A stretch of DNA of 64,000 nucleotides, from NCBI RefSeq assembly GCF_022631235.3, contig NZ_CP093310.2, positions 2,728,001 to 2,792,000 of the forward strand. Direction: 5' to 3'. Under the pieces are notes generated by a model that saw only the letters and a program-made list of their open reading frames with translations, did not search any database and was not told where the DNA came from. This document shows positions 22,700 through 30,879 of this stretch, piece by piece. The position numbers and the translations under genes were made by a program. Within the stretch, counting starts at the first letter, position 1. Every line of letters starts with the position of its first letter. The stretch comes from Psychrobacter raelei. Its GTDB lineage: Bacteria; Pseudomonadota; Gammaproteobacteria; Pseudomonadales; Moraxellaceae.

Positions 22700-24382
22700 A
22701 TGACCGATTATACTACCGGTTTAGGCAAAACCGAGGCCAATCACCAGCCGCTCACGCCCTTACAATTCCTCACTCGCGCCGCTTCGGTCTATCCTCATAA
22801 AACCTCTATCATTTATGATGATTTAGTCAACACGCCCATTACCTATACCTGGTCTCAAACCTTTGAGCGCTGCCGTAAATTGGCCCACGCCCTGCGCAAG
22901 CTTGGTATTGGCAAAGAAGATACTGTGGCCATTATGGCACCCAATACACCGGCCATGGTGGAAGCCGCTTTTGGAGTACCTATGTCGCAAGGGGTACTGT
23001 GTACTCTAAATACGCGTTTAGACATCAATGCCCTCACCTTTTGTTTGCAGCACTCCGAAGCCAAAGTGTTGATCATTGACAGCGAATACGCTCATCATGT
23101 AGAGCTTATAGAAGAAACCTTCCCCAACTTAATCCTCATTCACGCCACCGACATGACGCTGCCTGATGTGCCTGCTTTTGGCAAAATGAGCTATGAGGCA
23201 CTCTTACAAAGCGGTGAATTTGACTCTGATGAGGCAATCAGAGCCTTTGATGGCACCATCTATCCCACCGATGAGTGGGATGCCATTGCTCTCAATTACA
23301 CTTCAGGTACCACCGGCAAGCCCAAAGGCGTGGTCTATCATCACCGCGGCGCTACTTTGAATGCGTTGTCAAATATTTTAGATTGGGACATGCCCAAGCA
23401 TACCACCTACTTATGGACCTTACCCTTGTTCCATTGTAACGGTTGGTGTTTTCCTTGGACAGTCGCTGAGCGTGCTGGTATTAACGTCTGCTTACGTCAA
23501 ATCGATGCCAATTTAATCCTAAAACTCATTGCCAAATATCAGATTACTCATTACTGCGCCGCCCCCATTGTGCATAATATGATCGCGGCAGGTGATAGCC
23601 AGTTACAGCAAGCCATTAACCATAATGTGAAAGGCTTTGTGGCCGGTGCGCCGCCTTCTGAAGCCATGCTCGAGAAGATGGAGGCGATGAACTTTAATGT
23701 CACTCATGTGTATGGTCTCACTGAGGTCTACGGGCCGGTAACCATCTGTGCTGAGCATGATGAATGGCAACAGCTTTCGGTGTCAGAACGTGCTGCCAAA
23801 AAATCGCGTCAAGGTGTGGTGTCACACTTAATGAGCGGCTTTGAGGTATTCAAACAAGGCACCACCGAGCCGGTTGCTGCTGATGCAACTGAGATGGGCG
23901 AGCTGGCCTTAAAGGGCAACATGGTTATGAAAGGCTATTTAAAAAACCCCAAAGCGACCAAAGAGGCGTTTGCAGGCGGCTGGTTCCGTACCGGTGACTT
24001 GGGCGTCAAATACCCAGATGGCTATATCAAAATTATGGATCGCCTAAAAGATATCATTATCTCAGGAGGCGAGAACATCTCAAGTATTGAGATTGAAAAC
24101 ACCTTATACAAAATGCCTGAGGTGAGTAGCTGCGGCGTGGTGGCAGCCTCCAATGATAAGTGGGGAGAGGTGCCTGTGGCCTTCATCGAAATAGCTGAGG
24201 GCGCAACTTTGACCCGTGATCAGGTTATTGAGCATTGTCGTCAGCATCTGGCCAAGTTTAAAGTGCCCAAACATGTGATTTTCTGTGAAATTCCTAAAAC
24301 CAGCACCGGAAAAATACAAAAGTTTGAGCTGCGTAATGCCGCCCAATCTATGGCCAATGAAGAGCCCAAGGTAAAGTCTTAG
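22700..24382 (+). CDS. Fatty acyl-CoA synthetase (AMP-binding family)
   Basis: Activates fatty acids with ATP and CoA. 560 residues. The AMP/ATP loop is YTSGTTGKPKGVVYHHRG, followed by the adenylate-binding LTEVYGP, the hinge GDLGVKYPDGYIKIMDRLKD, IISGGENISS, and the C-terminal catalytic Lys in PKTSTGKIQKF. The family includes medium-chain (AlkK-like) ligases; chain length cannot be read. The start has AAGGACTATCTTTT before the ATG. It is divergent from fadH and directly followed by the inserted tnpB element, so its own terminator may be displaced. Confidence 0.9.
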   Translation: MTDYTTGLGKTEANHQPLTPLQFLTRAASVYPHKTSIIYDDLVNTPITYTWSQTFERCRKLAHALRKLGIGKEDTVAIMAPNTPAMVEAAFGVPMSQGVLCTLNTRLDINALTFCLQHSEAKVLIIDSEYAHHVELIEETFPNLILIHATDMTLPDVPAFGKMSYEALLQSGEFDSDEAIRAFDGTIYPTDEWDAIALNYTSGTTGKPKGVVYHHRGATLNALSNILDWDMPKHTTYLWTLPLFHCNGWCFPWTVAERAGINVCLRQIDANLILKLIAKYQITHYCAAPIVHNMIAAGDSQLQQAINHNVKGFVAGAPPSEAMLEKMEAMNFNVTHVYGLTEVYGPVTICAEHDEWQQLSVSERAAKKSRQGVVSHLMSGFEVFKQGTTEPVAADATEMGELALKGNMVMKGYLKNPKATKEAFAGGWFRTGDLGVKYPDGYIKIMDRLKDIIISGGENISSIEIENTLYKMPEVSSCGVVAASNDKWGEVPVAFIEIAEGATLTRDQVIEHCRQHLAKFKVPKHVIFCEIPKTSTGKIQKFELRNAAQSMANEEPKVKS

Positions 24383-24417
24383 GCAGTATCCATACTTTAT
24401 AGCCGCCTTGACTTCCT

Positions 24418-24437
24418 CCCCTCGCTAAACCGAGGGG
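24418..24437 (-). other. Right-end hairpin of the tnpB element, likely end of the guide RNA scaffold
   Basis: A seven-pair stem, CCCCTCG/CGAGGGG, with the tnpB stop codon in the loop. In studied TnpB systems the omega RNA overlaps the 3' end of tnpB and its guide is read from DNA just outside this end; here that would be sequence just below about 24408. Inference from the family. Confidence 0.6.
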
Positions 24438-25531
24438 ATTCCTACAACTATACGGTCAAGCCCGACCGCAAGGATGTTCTTAGCAGCATTGATATCTCTA
24501 TCATGCCATGTGCCACACTCAGCACACTTCCATCCTCTTATTCCAAGACCTGCTCTACCTTTTGGACTACTACCACTTATTTTAAGGCAGCACGAGCAGG
24601 TCTGGGTAGTGTAACTCTCATTTACCATCTCAAGCTGACAACCTGCATACTTGCATTTATATTCCAGTTGTCTTTTGAGTTCAAACCATCCTGCATCGTA
24701 TGTTGATTTAGCTAGGTTGGTCATCGAATTGGTGAATGAGCGTGATTTAACATCACCAACCACAATTAAGGCATTATCCTTAACTAATTGGGTGGTGAAT
24801 TTGTGAATTAATTCTAATCTTGAGTTTTTAATTTTGGCATGGATTGCTTTGACTCGCTGTTTGTTTTTCGCTCTTTGAGCTATTGCAAGCTTTTTAGCCC
24901 ACTTTTGCGTTTGTTTGGTTGTCAGCTTGTCACCGTTTGAGGTGGTAGCAGACTGCTTTAAGCCTAAGTCAATACCAACGCTGCCTTTGCCACTTGCTTG
25001 TCTAGGAAAATCTTTGACGGTAATACAGGCATACCAGCGATTACGGCTGTCTTGCACTATCTCAAGCGTATTGATTTGATACAAAGACAAATTGTAGCTA
25101 TCGAATACGTCTATGATTACCTTTTGACCTTTACAGAGCGATAGCTGTATGGTTGATTTCAGTGCCTTTTTGCCTGTCTGTCTTGTATGTAGATACTTGA
25201 TAGCAGACTTTTTAAAAGGTATCCAACCTAAGCTTTTTCGTTTGGCATCGGGTTGGTTGGTTCGCCAATTAAGTTTGGCTTTTTTAAACTGCTTACGAGA
25301 TTTGGCATGAGTTTCGTTGATGGCTTGCAAAGTTTGCGAGTGCAAGCCTAAATACTCTCCACTGCCTTTGGTGTATTGGCTTAAATCATAGGCCCAAAAG
25401 TACTTACCTGTGCGTCTTAAATGCTCAAAGCTTAACGCATTAACATAGTTCCACGCATAGTTAACACTCCCAGCTAGTTTGTTTAGCTGGTTTGCATGTT
25501 TGTCTTTGATGCGTAGCTTGAGGGTTTTCAT
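24425..25531 (-). CDS. tnpB: TnpB RNA-guided nuclease of an IS200/IS605-type element
   Basis: 368 residues. Known TnpBs are RNA-guided DNA nucleases that help their element persist. The N-terminal helix-turn-helix region (MKTLKLRIKDKHANQL) is intact. The RuvC parts are D188 (SVGIDLGLKQSATTS) and D346 (WHDRDINAAKNIL). The zinc finger uses C312, C315, C336 and C339. The usual RuvC-II Glu is absent: the stretch reads IVVGDVKSRS with Gly259-Asp260, while E305 in MVNESYTTQTCS may take over. No frameshift or stop interrupts the gene, so it looks intact. Confidence 0.9.
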   Translation of the reverse strand: MKTLKLRIKDKHANQLNKLAGSVNYAWNYVNALSFEHLRRTGKYFWAYDLSQYTKGSGEYLGLHSQTLQAINETHAKSRKQFKKAKLNWRTNQPDAKRKSLGWIPFKKSAIKYLHTRQTGKKALKSTIQLSLCKGQKVIIDVFDSYNLSLYQINTLEIVQDSRNRWYACITVKDFPRQASGKGSVGIDLGLKQSATTSNGDKLTTKQTQKWAKKLAIAQRAKNKQRVKAIHAKIKNSRLELIHKFTTQLVKDNALIVVGDVKSRSFTNSMTNLAKSTYDAGWFELKRQLEYKCKYAGCQLEMVNESYTTQTCSCCLKISGSSPKGRAGLGIRGWKCAECGTWHDRDINAAKNILAVGLDRIVVGIPSV

Positions 25532-25644
25532 AGGGTTAGTATGGCGAGGTTAATTTTAACTTGCAATACTTTAAGTACTGATCACGACAGTGTGTGTCGC
25601 CTTATATCCACCCCTGAAGTGGGTGGTTTTACGGCGACCGGTGA

Positions 25645-25685
25645 TAAAAAACGCCAACGAGGAATGATTCGCTGGCGTCTTTTTA
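25645..25685 (-). terminator. Rho-independent terminator of the class V aminotransferase gene
   Basis: Imperfect stem (GACGCCAGCGA with TCGTTGGCGT on the minus strand) followed by TTTTTT. It lies 19 nt beyond the gene's stop, and the tnpB element begins immediately beyond it. Confidence 0.85.
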
Positions 25686-25703
25686 ACTCTTACAATCAGC
25701 CAA

Positions 25704-26852
25704 TTAAGCAGCAGGCTGCACCTTATCTAGCACTTGCTTAAAGCGCGCCACTGCCCCATCGATATCGATCAATTTATCTAAGCCAAACAGACCTAAGCGG
25801 AAGGTTTTAAAGCCATCAGGCTCACCCACTTGTAGCGGCACACCGGCGGCAATTTGCATACCTTGAGCAGCAAAAGCACGGCCTTTGTGCATCTCTTCAT
25901 CTTGGGTGTAGCACACCACCACACCTGGTGCTTGATAGCCTTCGGCAGCAACGCTTTGGATACCGCGGTCTTCTAGCAAGTCGCGGATACGATTGCCAAG
26001 CTCCCACTGCGCCTGCTTTAATTCCTCAAAGCCGATTTCTTTGGCTTCTAGCATCACATCACGGAACATACGTAGGCCATCGGTGGGCATAGTGGCATGA
26101 TAGGCATGTCCACCATTTTCATAGGCACGCATGATATTAAGCCACTGCTTTAAGTCTAAGCTAAAGCTGTCAGACTCAGTCGCCTCTACTTGGGCGACCG
26201 CATTTTCGCTGAGCATAACAAGACCGGCACAAGGGGTACTACTCCACCCTTTTTGCGGCGCAGAAACCAGAACATCAATACCTAACTGCTTCATATCCAA
26301 CCAGATACAGCCTGAAGCAATACAGTCGATAACCAGTAATCCACCCACACTATGTACAGCCTCTGCTAACTGCTTGATGTAGTCATCAGATAAAATCATA
26401 CCTGAGGCGGTCTCAACATGCGGCGCAAACACCACAGCAGGCTTTTTGTCTTTAATGGCAGCCACAGCGTCTTCGATGGCCACAGGTGCAAATGGATTGG
26501 GCGCGCCTTGTTCTGACTCACCCTCTACTTGCTGGGCCTTTAGCGCTTCTACAGATTTGGCAATTTTGCCTTTTTCTAAAATCTGGGTCCAGCGATAACT
26601 AAACCAGCCATTGCGTATCACCAAACAGTCTTTGTCTGTGGCCAATTGGCGGGCAATCGCTTCCATAGCATAGGTGCCTGAGCCTGGCACAATGGCCACA
26701 GCATCGGCGGCATAAACTTGCTTTAGATTGCTGGATAAATCAGTCATGACTTGCTGAAATACTTTTGACATGTGGTTTAAAGCACGATCGGTATAAACTA
26801 CTGAATACTCTAACAAACCATCAGGATCAACATCGGAACGTAATGCAGGCAT
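25704..26852 (-). CDS. Class V aminotransferase, alanine-glyoxylate/serine-glyoxylate type
   Basis: A PLP enzyme of 382 residues. The fold-type I signatures are VIVPGSGTYAMEA-like (here AIVPGSGTYAMEAIAR), the Asp-containing LLVIDCIASGCIW and the PLP Lys in SAPQKGWSSTP. These resemble alanine:glyoxylate and serine:pyruvate aminotransferases, but substrate is not decided by sequence. It is monocistronic with its own terminator; nothing in the neighbourhood points to glyoxylate or methylotrophic metabolism. Confidence 0.85.
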   Translation of the reverse strand: MPALRSDVDPDGLLEYSVVYTDRALNHMSKVFQQVMTDLSSNLKQVYAADAVAIVPGSGTYAMEAIARQLATDKDCLVIRNGWFSYRWTQILEKGKIAKSVEALKAQQVEGESEQGAPNPFAPVAIEDAVAAIKDKKPAVVFAPHVETASGMILSDDYIKQLAEAVHSVGGLLVIDCIASGCIWLDMKQLGIDVLVSAPQKGWSSTPCAGLVMLSENAVAQVEATESDSFSLDLKQWLNIMRAYENGGHAYHATMPTDGLRMFRDVMLEAKEIGFEELKQAQWELGNRIRDLLEDRGIQSVAAEGYQAPGVVVCYTQDEEMHKGRAFAAQGMQIAAGVPLQVGEPDGFKTFRLGLFGLDKLIDIDGAVARFKQVLDKVQPAA

Positions 26853-26985
26853 AGCTACTCCTATTTTTTATTAAAATCATACTTGGGGGGTGACACTAGT
26901 TATACCACAAATACTACCTTGCGTTTTTAGTATAGCTGTAACCTGCTGATGAGTACAACTTAACTCATGACTGAGCGGAATTAAC

Positions 26986-27020
26986 AAAAAAAAGACCCAC
27001 TTATGACTAAGCGGGTCTTT
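26986..27020 (-). terminator. Rho-independent terminator of the bacterioferritin pair
   Basis: Stem AAAGACCC(G)CTTAG with CTAAG/TGGGTCTTT on the minus strand followed by a run of T, 36 nt beyond the distal bfr gene. Confidence 0.88.
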
Positions 27021-27055
27021 GGCAAAGATTACAAAGGTAATAGCAAGATAACGTA

Positions 27056-27529
27056 TTACTCATCTTCGATTTTGGCTTGGATATAATTCTCAATACCCAT
27101 AGCTTCAATCAAGTCTTTTTGAGTATCTAACCAATCCACATAATCTTCATTACCGTCTTTTAGATCCAGTAGCAGCTTGCGAGACACGTAATCTTGCTTT
27201 TGCTCACACAGTGTAATTGATTCGGTAATAGTATCAAATTTTTGATTTTCTAAAAGTACGTTGCACTCAATCATCTCGGCCACATCTTCACCGATGAACA
27301 GCTTGCCATAATCTTGCAAATTAGGCAGACCTTCTAGTAATAAGATGCGTTCAATCAGCGCATCTGACCATTTCATCTCAGCGATAGATTGTTTATAAAA
27401 CGCCTCATTTAACTCTTCAATACCCCAGTTTTTGGCAATACGGGCATGCAAAAAATACTGGTTGATTGCGATTAATGACTGGCCAAGCACCTTGTTTAAG
27501 GCACGAATAACGTCTTTGTCACCCTGCAT
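27056..27529 (-). CDS. bfr: Bacterioferritin, haem-binding subunit lacking ferroxidase ligands
   Basis: Iron-storage subunit, 157 residues; numbering runs in step with E. coli Bfr. The haem-ligating Met52 is kept (AEMKWSD), but four of six ferroxidase ligands are lost: Ser18 (Glu), Trp54 (His), Asn127 (Glu) and Tyr130 (His). E51 and E94 remain. It should therefore bind haem between subunits but not oxidise iron by itself. It is 66 nt downstream of a second bfr with the opposite pattern, strongly suggesting a mixed 24-mer, as shown for the paired bacterioferritins of Neisseria and some pseudomonads. Confidence 0.93.
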   Translation of the reverse strand: MQGDKDVIRALNKVLGQSLIAINQYFLHARIAKNWGIEELNEAFYKQSIAEMKWSDALIERILLLEGLPNLQDYGKLFIGEDVAEMIECNVLLENQKFDTITESITLCEQKQDYVSRKLLLDLKDGNEDYVDWLDTQKDLIEAMGIENYIQAKIEDE

Positions 27530-27595
27530 AACTTTCTCCTAATCCTGCTGTTGACTTCATGGCGGCTAAAATTGTGTACTCATAGCAAATGAGGC

Positions 27596-28075
27596 TTATT
27601 CTGAAATCTCGCCCATTTGGCTCTGTAAGTAGTTTGGTAGACCTACCATGTCAATCAATCGAAGCTGCTGCTCTAACCAGTGCGCATGATCTTCTTCTGT
27701 ATCCTCTAACTGAGCCACCAAAATATCACGGGTGACATAGTCGTGCTCTTGTTCACACAGCGCGATGCCCTGTTTTAGATGTTGCTGTACTTTGTATTCT
27801 AGCTCTAAGTCTAGCTTCAGCATCTCAGGTACTGTGCTACCTATATTGATAGGATCTACAGTCATGTTAGGTTTGCCACCTAGCATTAATAGACGGCGGA
27901 TAATGGCTTGGGCATGTAAGGTTTCATCTTCCATTTCATGATGAATACGATCATATAACTTACCGTAATGCCATTCACCATACATCTCTGAATGGATAAA
28001 GTACTGATCGCGGGCCCCTAACTCACCCCCGAGCAAGAAGTTTAAGTAATCAATGACTTTTTGGCTGCCTTTCAT
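27596..28075 (-). CDS. bfr: Bacterioferritin, ferroxidase subunit lacking the haem methionine
   Basis: Iron-storage subunit, 159 residues. All six ferroxidase positions are present: E18, E51, H54, E93 (equals E94 after a one-residue deletion), E127 and H130. At position 52 the haem ligand Met is Thr (DETLHAQ), so this subunit cannot ligate haem in the usual way. It is the promoter-proximal gene of the pair, upstream of the haem-type subunit. The 5' region contains a perfect 18-bp tandem repeat. Confidence 0.93.
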   Translation of the reverse strand: MKGSQKVIDYLNFLLGGELGARDQYFIHSEMYGEWHYGKLYDRIHHEMEDETLHAQAIIRRLLMLGGKPNMTVDPINIGSTVPEMLKLDLELEYKVQQHLKQGIALCEQEHDYVTRDILVAQLEDTEEDHAHWLEQQLRLIDMVGLPNYLQSQMGEISE

Positions 28076-28149
28076 GGTAGTTACCTTTTATTTAACATTT
28101 TATTTATAAGTGACGCCCTATCATTTTCAATGTGGCTACGTCTTTAAAC

Positions 28150-28185
28150 CCATAACTCTTTGTATAACCATAACTCTTTGTATAA
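28150..28185. repeat. Perfect tandem duplication, 2 x 18 bp
   Basis: CCATAACTCTTTGTATAA occurs twice without interruption, about 75 nt upstream of the first bfr start. It contains -10-like TATAA. Confidence 0.9.
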
Positions 28186-28272
28186 ATAATATAGTAGCAA
28201 ATTCACAGTATTAAGACAGTTGTTTTTAGAACTGAGAATGGAGGGACAAATGCAAATGAGAACGTATCAAAC

Positions 28273-28310
28273 AAAAAAAAGTGAACCTGAATTTATCATG
28301 GCTCACTTTC
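28273..28310 (-). terminator. Rho-independent terminator of bfd
   Basis: On the minus strand GTGAGCC pairs with GGTTCAC and is followed by eight T, about 75 nt beyond the bfd stop. Confidence 0.8.
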
Positions 28311-28382
28311 ACTATATTGTCTTTTATATTGTATCTACGCTTTAGGCTGTTTTGCTTTTAATCCACTAAGGTTAAAGGCAAG

Positions 28383-28592
28383 CTAAACGGCATAAGCCAA
28401 TTGACTTACCAATTCACTATCGTAGCTCATGGCATGATGCTCTTCTAGGTAGTCGTTGACCATAGGTTCACAGCAGCCGCAGCAAGTAGCCACATCTAAG
28501 GCCTCTTTTAAGGCATCCATAGAGTCCACGCCCGAAGCAAGTGCCGCTTTAATTTGGCGGTCCTTAACATTATTGCATATGCAAACGATCAT
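28383..28592 (-). CDS. bfd: Bacterioferritin-associated ferredoxin Bfd
   Basis: A 69-residue [2Fe-2S] protein that passes electrons to bacterioferritin haem to release stored iron. The cluster cysteines are the C4/C6 pair in MIVCICNNV and the pair in VATCCGCCEPM. Length and layout match E. coli Bfd (64 residues). It is the unit upstream of the two bfr genes on the same strand but has its own terminator and a Fur-like box, so it is probably induced by iron starvation separately from bfr. Confidence 0.93.
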   Translation of the reverse strand: MIVCICNNVKDRQIKAALASGVDSMDALKEALDVATCCGCCEPMVNDYLEEHHAMSYDSELVSQLAYAV

Positions 28593-28651
28593 TTTAACAC
28601 CCTCAGTTATTGGCTTGCCAAAGCACCTAAGATTAGTAAGTTACTGCTTAT

Positions 28652-28670
28652 GATAACGATAATAATTCTT
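28652..28670 (-). promoter_or_regulatory. Fur-box-like site upstream of bfd
   Basis: GATAACGATAATAATTCTT matches the 19-bp consensus GATAATGATAATCATTATC at about 15 positions. It lies 60-78 nt upstream of the bfd start, where a Fur site would repress it under iron excess. Confidence 0.65.
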
Positions 28671-28799
28671 ATTCACAACAGTTATTTTTATCTAATTCGC
28701 CATATTTACAAAATAATCACCTTCAGAAAAACTTGATTAACGCCACTATTTGCATTAGTGATAACACCTAAAAATCACCTACCTATATAGCTTTTAGCC

Positions 28800-28832
28800 A
28801 AAAAAAAAGACTGAGCTTAAGCTCAGTCTTAA
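28800..28832 (-). terminator. Rho-independent terminator of dsbA
   Basis: A perfect stem (AAGACTGAGC TTAA GCTCAGTCTT) followed on the minus strand by about nine T, 59 nt beyond the dsbA stop. Confidence 0.92.
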
Positions 28833-28890
28833 TTGTCTTAGGATAATAAGTAGCGGTAATCAAAAATCAAACCACGACATAAAAGCTTGG

Positions 28891-29532
28891 CTATTTACCC
28901 GCTTTCATATCCATACGTACTTTTTTGACTAAGTAATCCACCACTTTTGGCACCTTACCATCTTCACCTTGTACCACGTATTTACCATGTACCACTACCG
29001 CAGGCACACCAGTAATTTGATAACGCATAGCACCTGCTTTAGAGCGCGCTACTTTGGTACTTACCGCAAATGAATTGTATAGCTTGTTAAACTCTTTTTG
29101 GTCTAAGCCTTGGCTTGCATACCATTTAGATAAAGAAGCTTGATCAAACAGACGCTTGTTGTCTTTATGGATGGCATCAAATAGCTTAGTGTGAGTTTGC
29201 GGTAGATATCCCATAAGTTGAGCGGCATAGAATCCTCGGGCATTTGTTTCCCACATAGGATTAAGCGCAGCAGGCGACTGCATGAAGATGACGTCGCTTG
29301 GCTTGTTTTTCGCCCATTTAAGCATATAAGGGTCTAGATTGTAACAATGAGGGCAACCGTACCAGAAGAACTCACGTACAATAATGTTGTCACCGCTGAT
29401 GGTTTCGGGATTGTCCAATACTATATAGTCTTTACCGGCCACATAATCTGCAGCAAATGCTGGCATAGAAGCCAAACCAACGGCAGCAGCTAAAGAGGCC
29501 AAAGCAAAACCTCGTTGAGAATAAAACTTCAT
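28891..29532 (-). CDS. dsbA: Thiol:disulfide interchange protein DsbA
   Basis: A periplasmic oxidase that introduces disulfide bonds. 213 residues with a clear signal peptide (basic start, LASLAAAVGLAS core, cleavage near AFA-ADY at residue 27-28). The active site is C60-P-H-C63 in FWYGCPHCYNL, and the cis-Pro loop is TGVPAVVV. Gene is monocistronic with its own terminator. Confidence 0.95.
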   Translation of the reverse strand: MKFYSQRGFALASLAAAVGLASMPAFAADYVAGKDYIVLDNPETISGDNIIVREFFWYGCPHCYNLDPYMLKWAKNKPSDVIFMQSPAALNPMWETNARGFYAAQLMGYLPQTHTKLFDAIHKDNKRLFDQASLSKWYASQGLDQKEFNKLYNSFAVSTKVARSKAGAMRYQITGVPAVVVHGKYVVQGEDGKVPKVVDYLVKKVRMDMKAGK

Positions 29533-30009
29533 CGTAATTCCTTAAGAATATTTAGGAGGTGATTGGGGTCTATATTATAAGTGGCTTGTATTCAACATAG
29601 AGCTTACAGCGACAGCGAGTTCAAACAACCCTGATCTTGATATCTTTAGTAGATTGTCGCCTGCTACTTTACTTTTTTTAAGATTGCCTATGATACCGCA
29701 TTTGCCCAGTCTGTGTGAACCGTCAGCATTGCTAAAACCTTAACCAATGGTTAAATAAGCGTTAGTAATTCTCATTTAGATCTTATATTGTGATTTTTTT
29801 CAGCCAACAACCTTAAAATAATGGCGTAGTCATCGTAGCAAAATATTATCAAAGATGCCCTATTTTATGAAGCATGGTAAGATAGGATTTACGAAGCATG
29901 GTAAGATAGACCATCTCATAATAAGGCATTTTAAGCCCAGTATCGGGTATCAGCCTTATATTATCTTCCCCTATTAACCCCCCTAATATTTTAAGGTTTA
30001 GGACAGCTC
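29533..30009. other. Intergenic region between divergent dsbA and ubiG
   Basis: No gene seen. It contains the palindrome TTAACC-AAT-GGTTAA at 29740-29754 and a 17-bp direct repeat at 29869-29909. The ubiG ribosome binding site (AGGACA) is at the right end. Confidence 0.55.
29869..29909. repeat. 17-bp direct repeat, period 24 bp
   Basis: GAAGCATGGTAAGATAG occurs at 29869-29885 and 29893-29909, about 100 nt upstream of ubiG. Could be duplicated promoter material; no function known. Confidence 0.85.
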
Positions 30010-30798
30010 ATGACTCAGACCCATACCGACGCAATCTCTAACACTGCTGCCACTGATAATACCGCCTCTAATCTGGGTAATAATGTTGATATGAGTGAAG
30101 TGGGTAAATTTACTCAACTCGCCAGCCAATGGTGGGACAAACAAGGTCCTTTTGCAACCTTGCATCAGATTAACCCGCTTCGTTTGAACTGGATAGAAGA
30201 GAACGTCATTCGTTACACAGGCACAGGGCTCACCGGAAAAACAGTATTGGATGTGGGCTGTGGCGGCGGTATTTTAACCGAATCTATGGCCCGCCGAGGC
30301 GCTGATGCTACCGGTGTGGACTTGGGACTTGAAAATCTACAGGCCGCGACCATACATGCTGAGCAAAGCGGCTTAACCGACCGCCTAAGATACAAGCACA
30401 TTGCTATTGAACAATTGGCCGCTGAGCAGCCACAGAGCTATGATGTCATCACTTGTATGGAGATGCTAGAGCACGTACCTGACCCCAGCCAAATCGTGCA
30501 AGCCTGCTATGATTTACTAAAACCGGGCGGGGTGTGTGTGCTATCGACCATTAACCGCAATCCTAAGTCTTATCTGTTCGCCATTATTGGTGCTGAATAT
30601 GTGCTGCGTCTACTTGACCGTGGTACCCACGATTATGCCAAATTCATCACGCCTGCTGAGTTAGACAAGATGGCAATTAATGCCGGCTTCAACCGTCAAG
30701 ACTTAATCGGTCTACACTACAACCCCATCACCAAACGCTACTGGTTGGCACAGAATGTTGATGTCAACTACATGATGGCCGTCGTAAAACCCGCTTAA
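30010..30798 (+). CDS. ubiG: Ubiquinone biosynthesis O-methyltransferase UbiG
   Basis: A SAM-dependent methyltransferase that performs both O-methylations in ubiquinone synthesis. 262 residues. The SAM motif is VLDVGCGGGILTESMA, then GVDLGLENL and CMEMLEHVPDP; the family's KFTQLASQWWD precedes it. The first 27 residues are Thr/Asn/Ala-rich and extra relative to E. coli. First gene of ubiG-mupP-SDR, the same order as PA3171-PA3173 in Pseudomonas aeruginosa (from memory). Confidence 0.95.
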   Translation: MTQTHTDAISNTAATDNTASNLGNNVDMSEVGKFTQLASQWWDKQGPFATLHQINPLRLNWIEENVIRYTGTGLTGKTVLDVGCGGGILTESMARRGADATGVDLGLENLQAATIHAEQSGLTDRLRYKHIAIEQLAAEQPQSYDVITCMEMLEHVPDPSQIVQACYDLLKPGGVCVLSTINRNPKSYLFAIIGAEYVLRLLDRGTHDYAKFITPAELDKMAINAGFNRQDLIGLHYNPITKRYWLAQNVDVNYMMAVVKPA

Positions 30799-30879
30799 TT
30801 GCCCATTTAGCGCTCTATTTAATGGGCCACTGAGCTTAAGTTTAGCGTTATAAACACACCTTTTAAAAAGTACAACATT

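Larger units (their letters stand above)
24405..25640 (-). mobile_element. IS200/IS605-type element carrying tnpB only (IS1341-like)
   Basis: It contains tnpB but no Y1 tnpA. Both ends have hairpins characteristic of the group: on the minus strand the left-end hairpin CCACCC-ACTTCA-GGGGTGG (about 25610-25628) and the right-end hairpin CCCCTCG-GTTTAG-CGAGGGG (24418-24437), followed by AGGAAGTCAA. The right-end hairpin overlaps the tnpB stop codon. The outer borders are estimates. It sits between the acyl-CoA synthetase stop and the terminator of the class V aminotransferase gene. Confidence 0.8.
28076..28382. other. Upstream region of the bfr pair and 3' region of bfd
   Basis: Contains the bfr leader, a tandem repeat (28150-28185) with TATAAATAAT next to it, and the bfd terminator. 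No gene is visible. Confidence 0.6.

Noticed and set aside
28249..28266. A second Fur-like sequence upstream of bfr (TGCAAATGAGAACGTATC)
   Set aside because: Too few matches to the consensus, and it lies within the bfd terminator flank.
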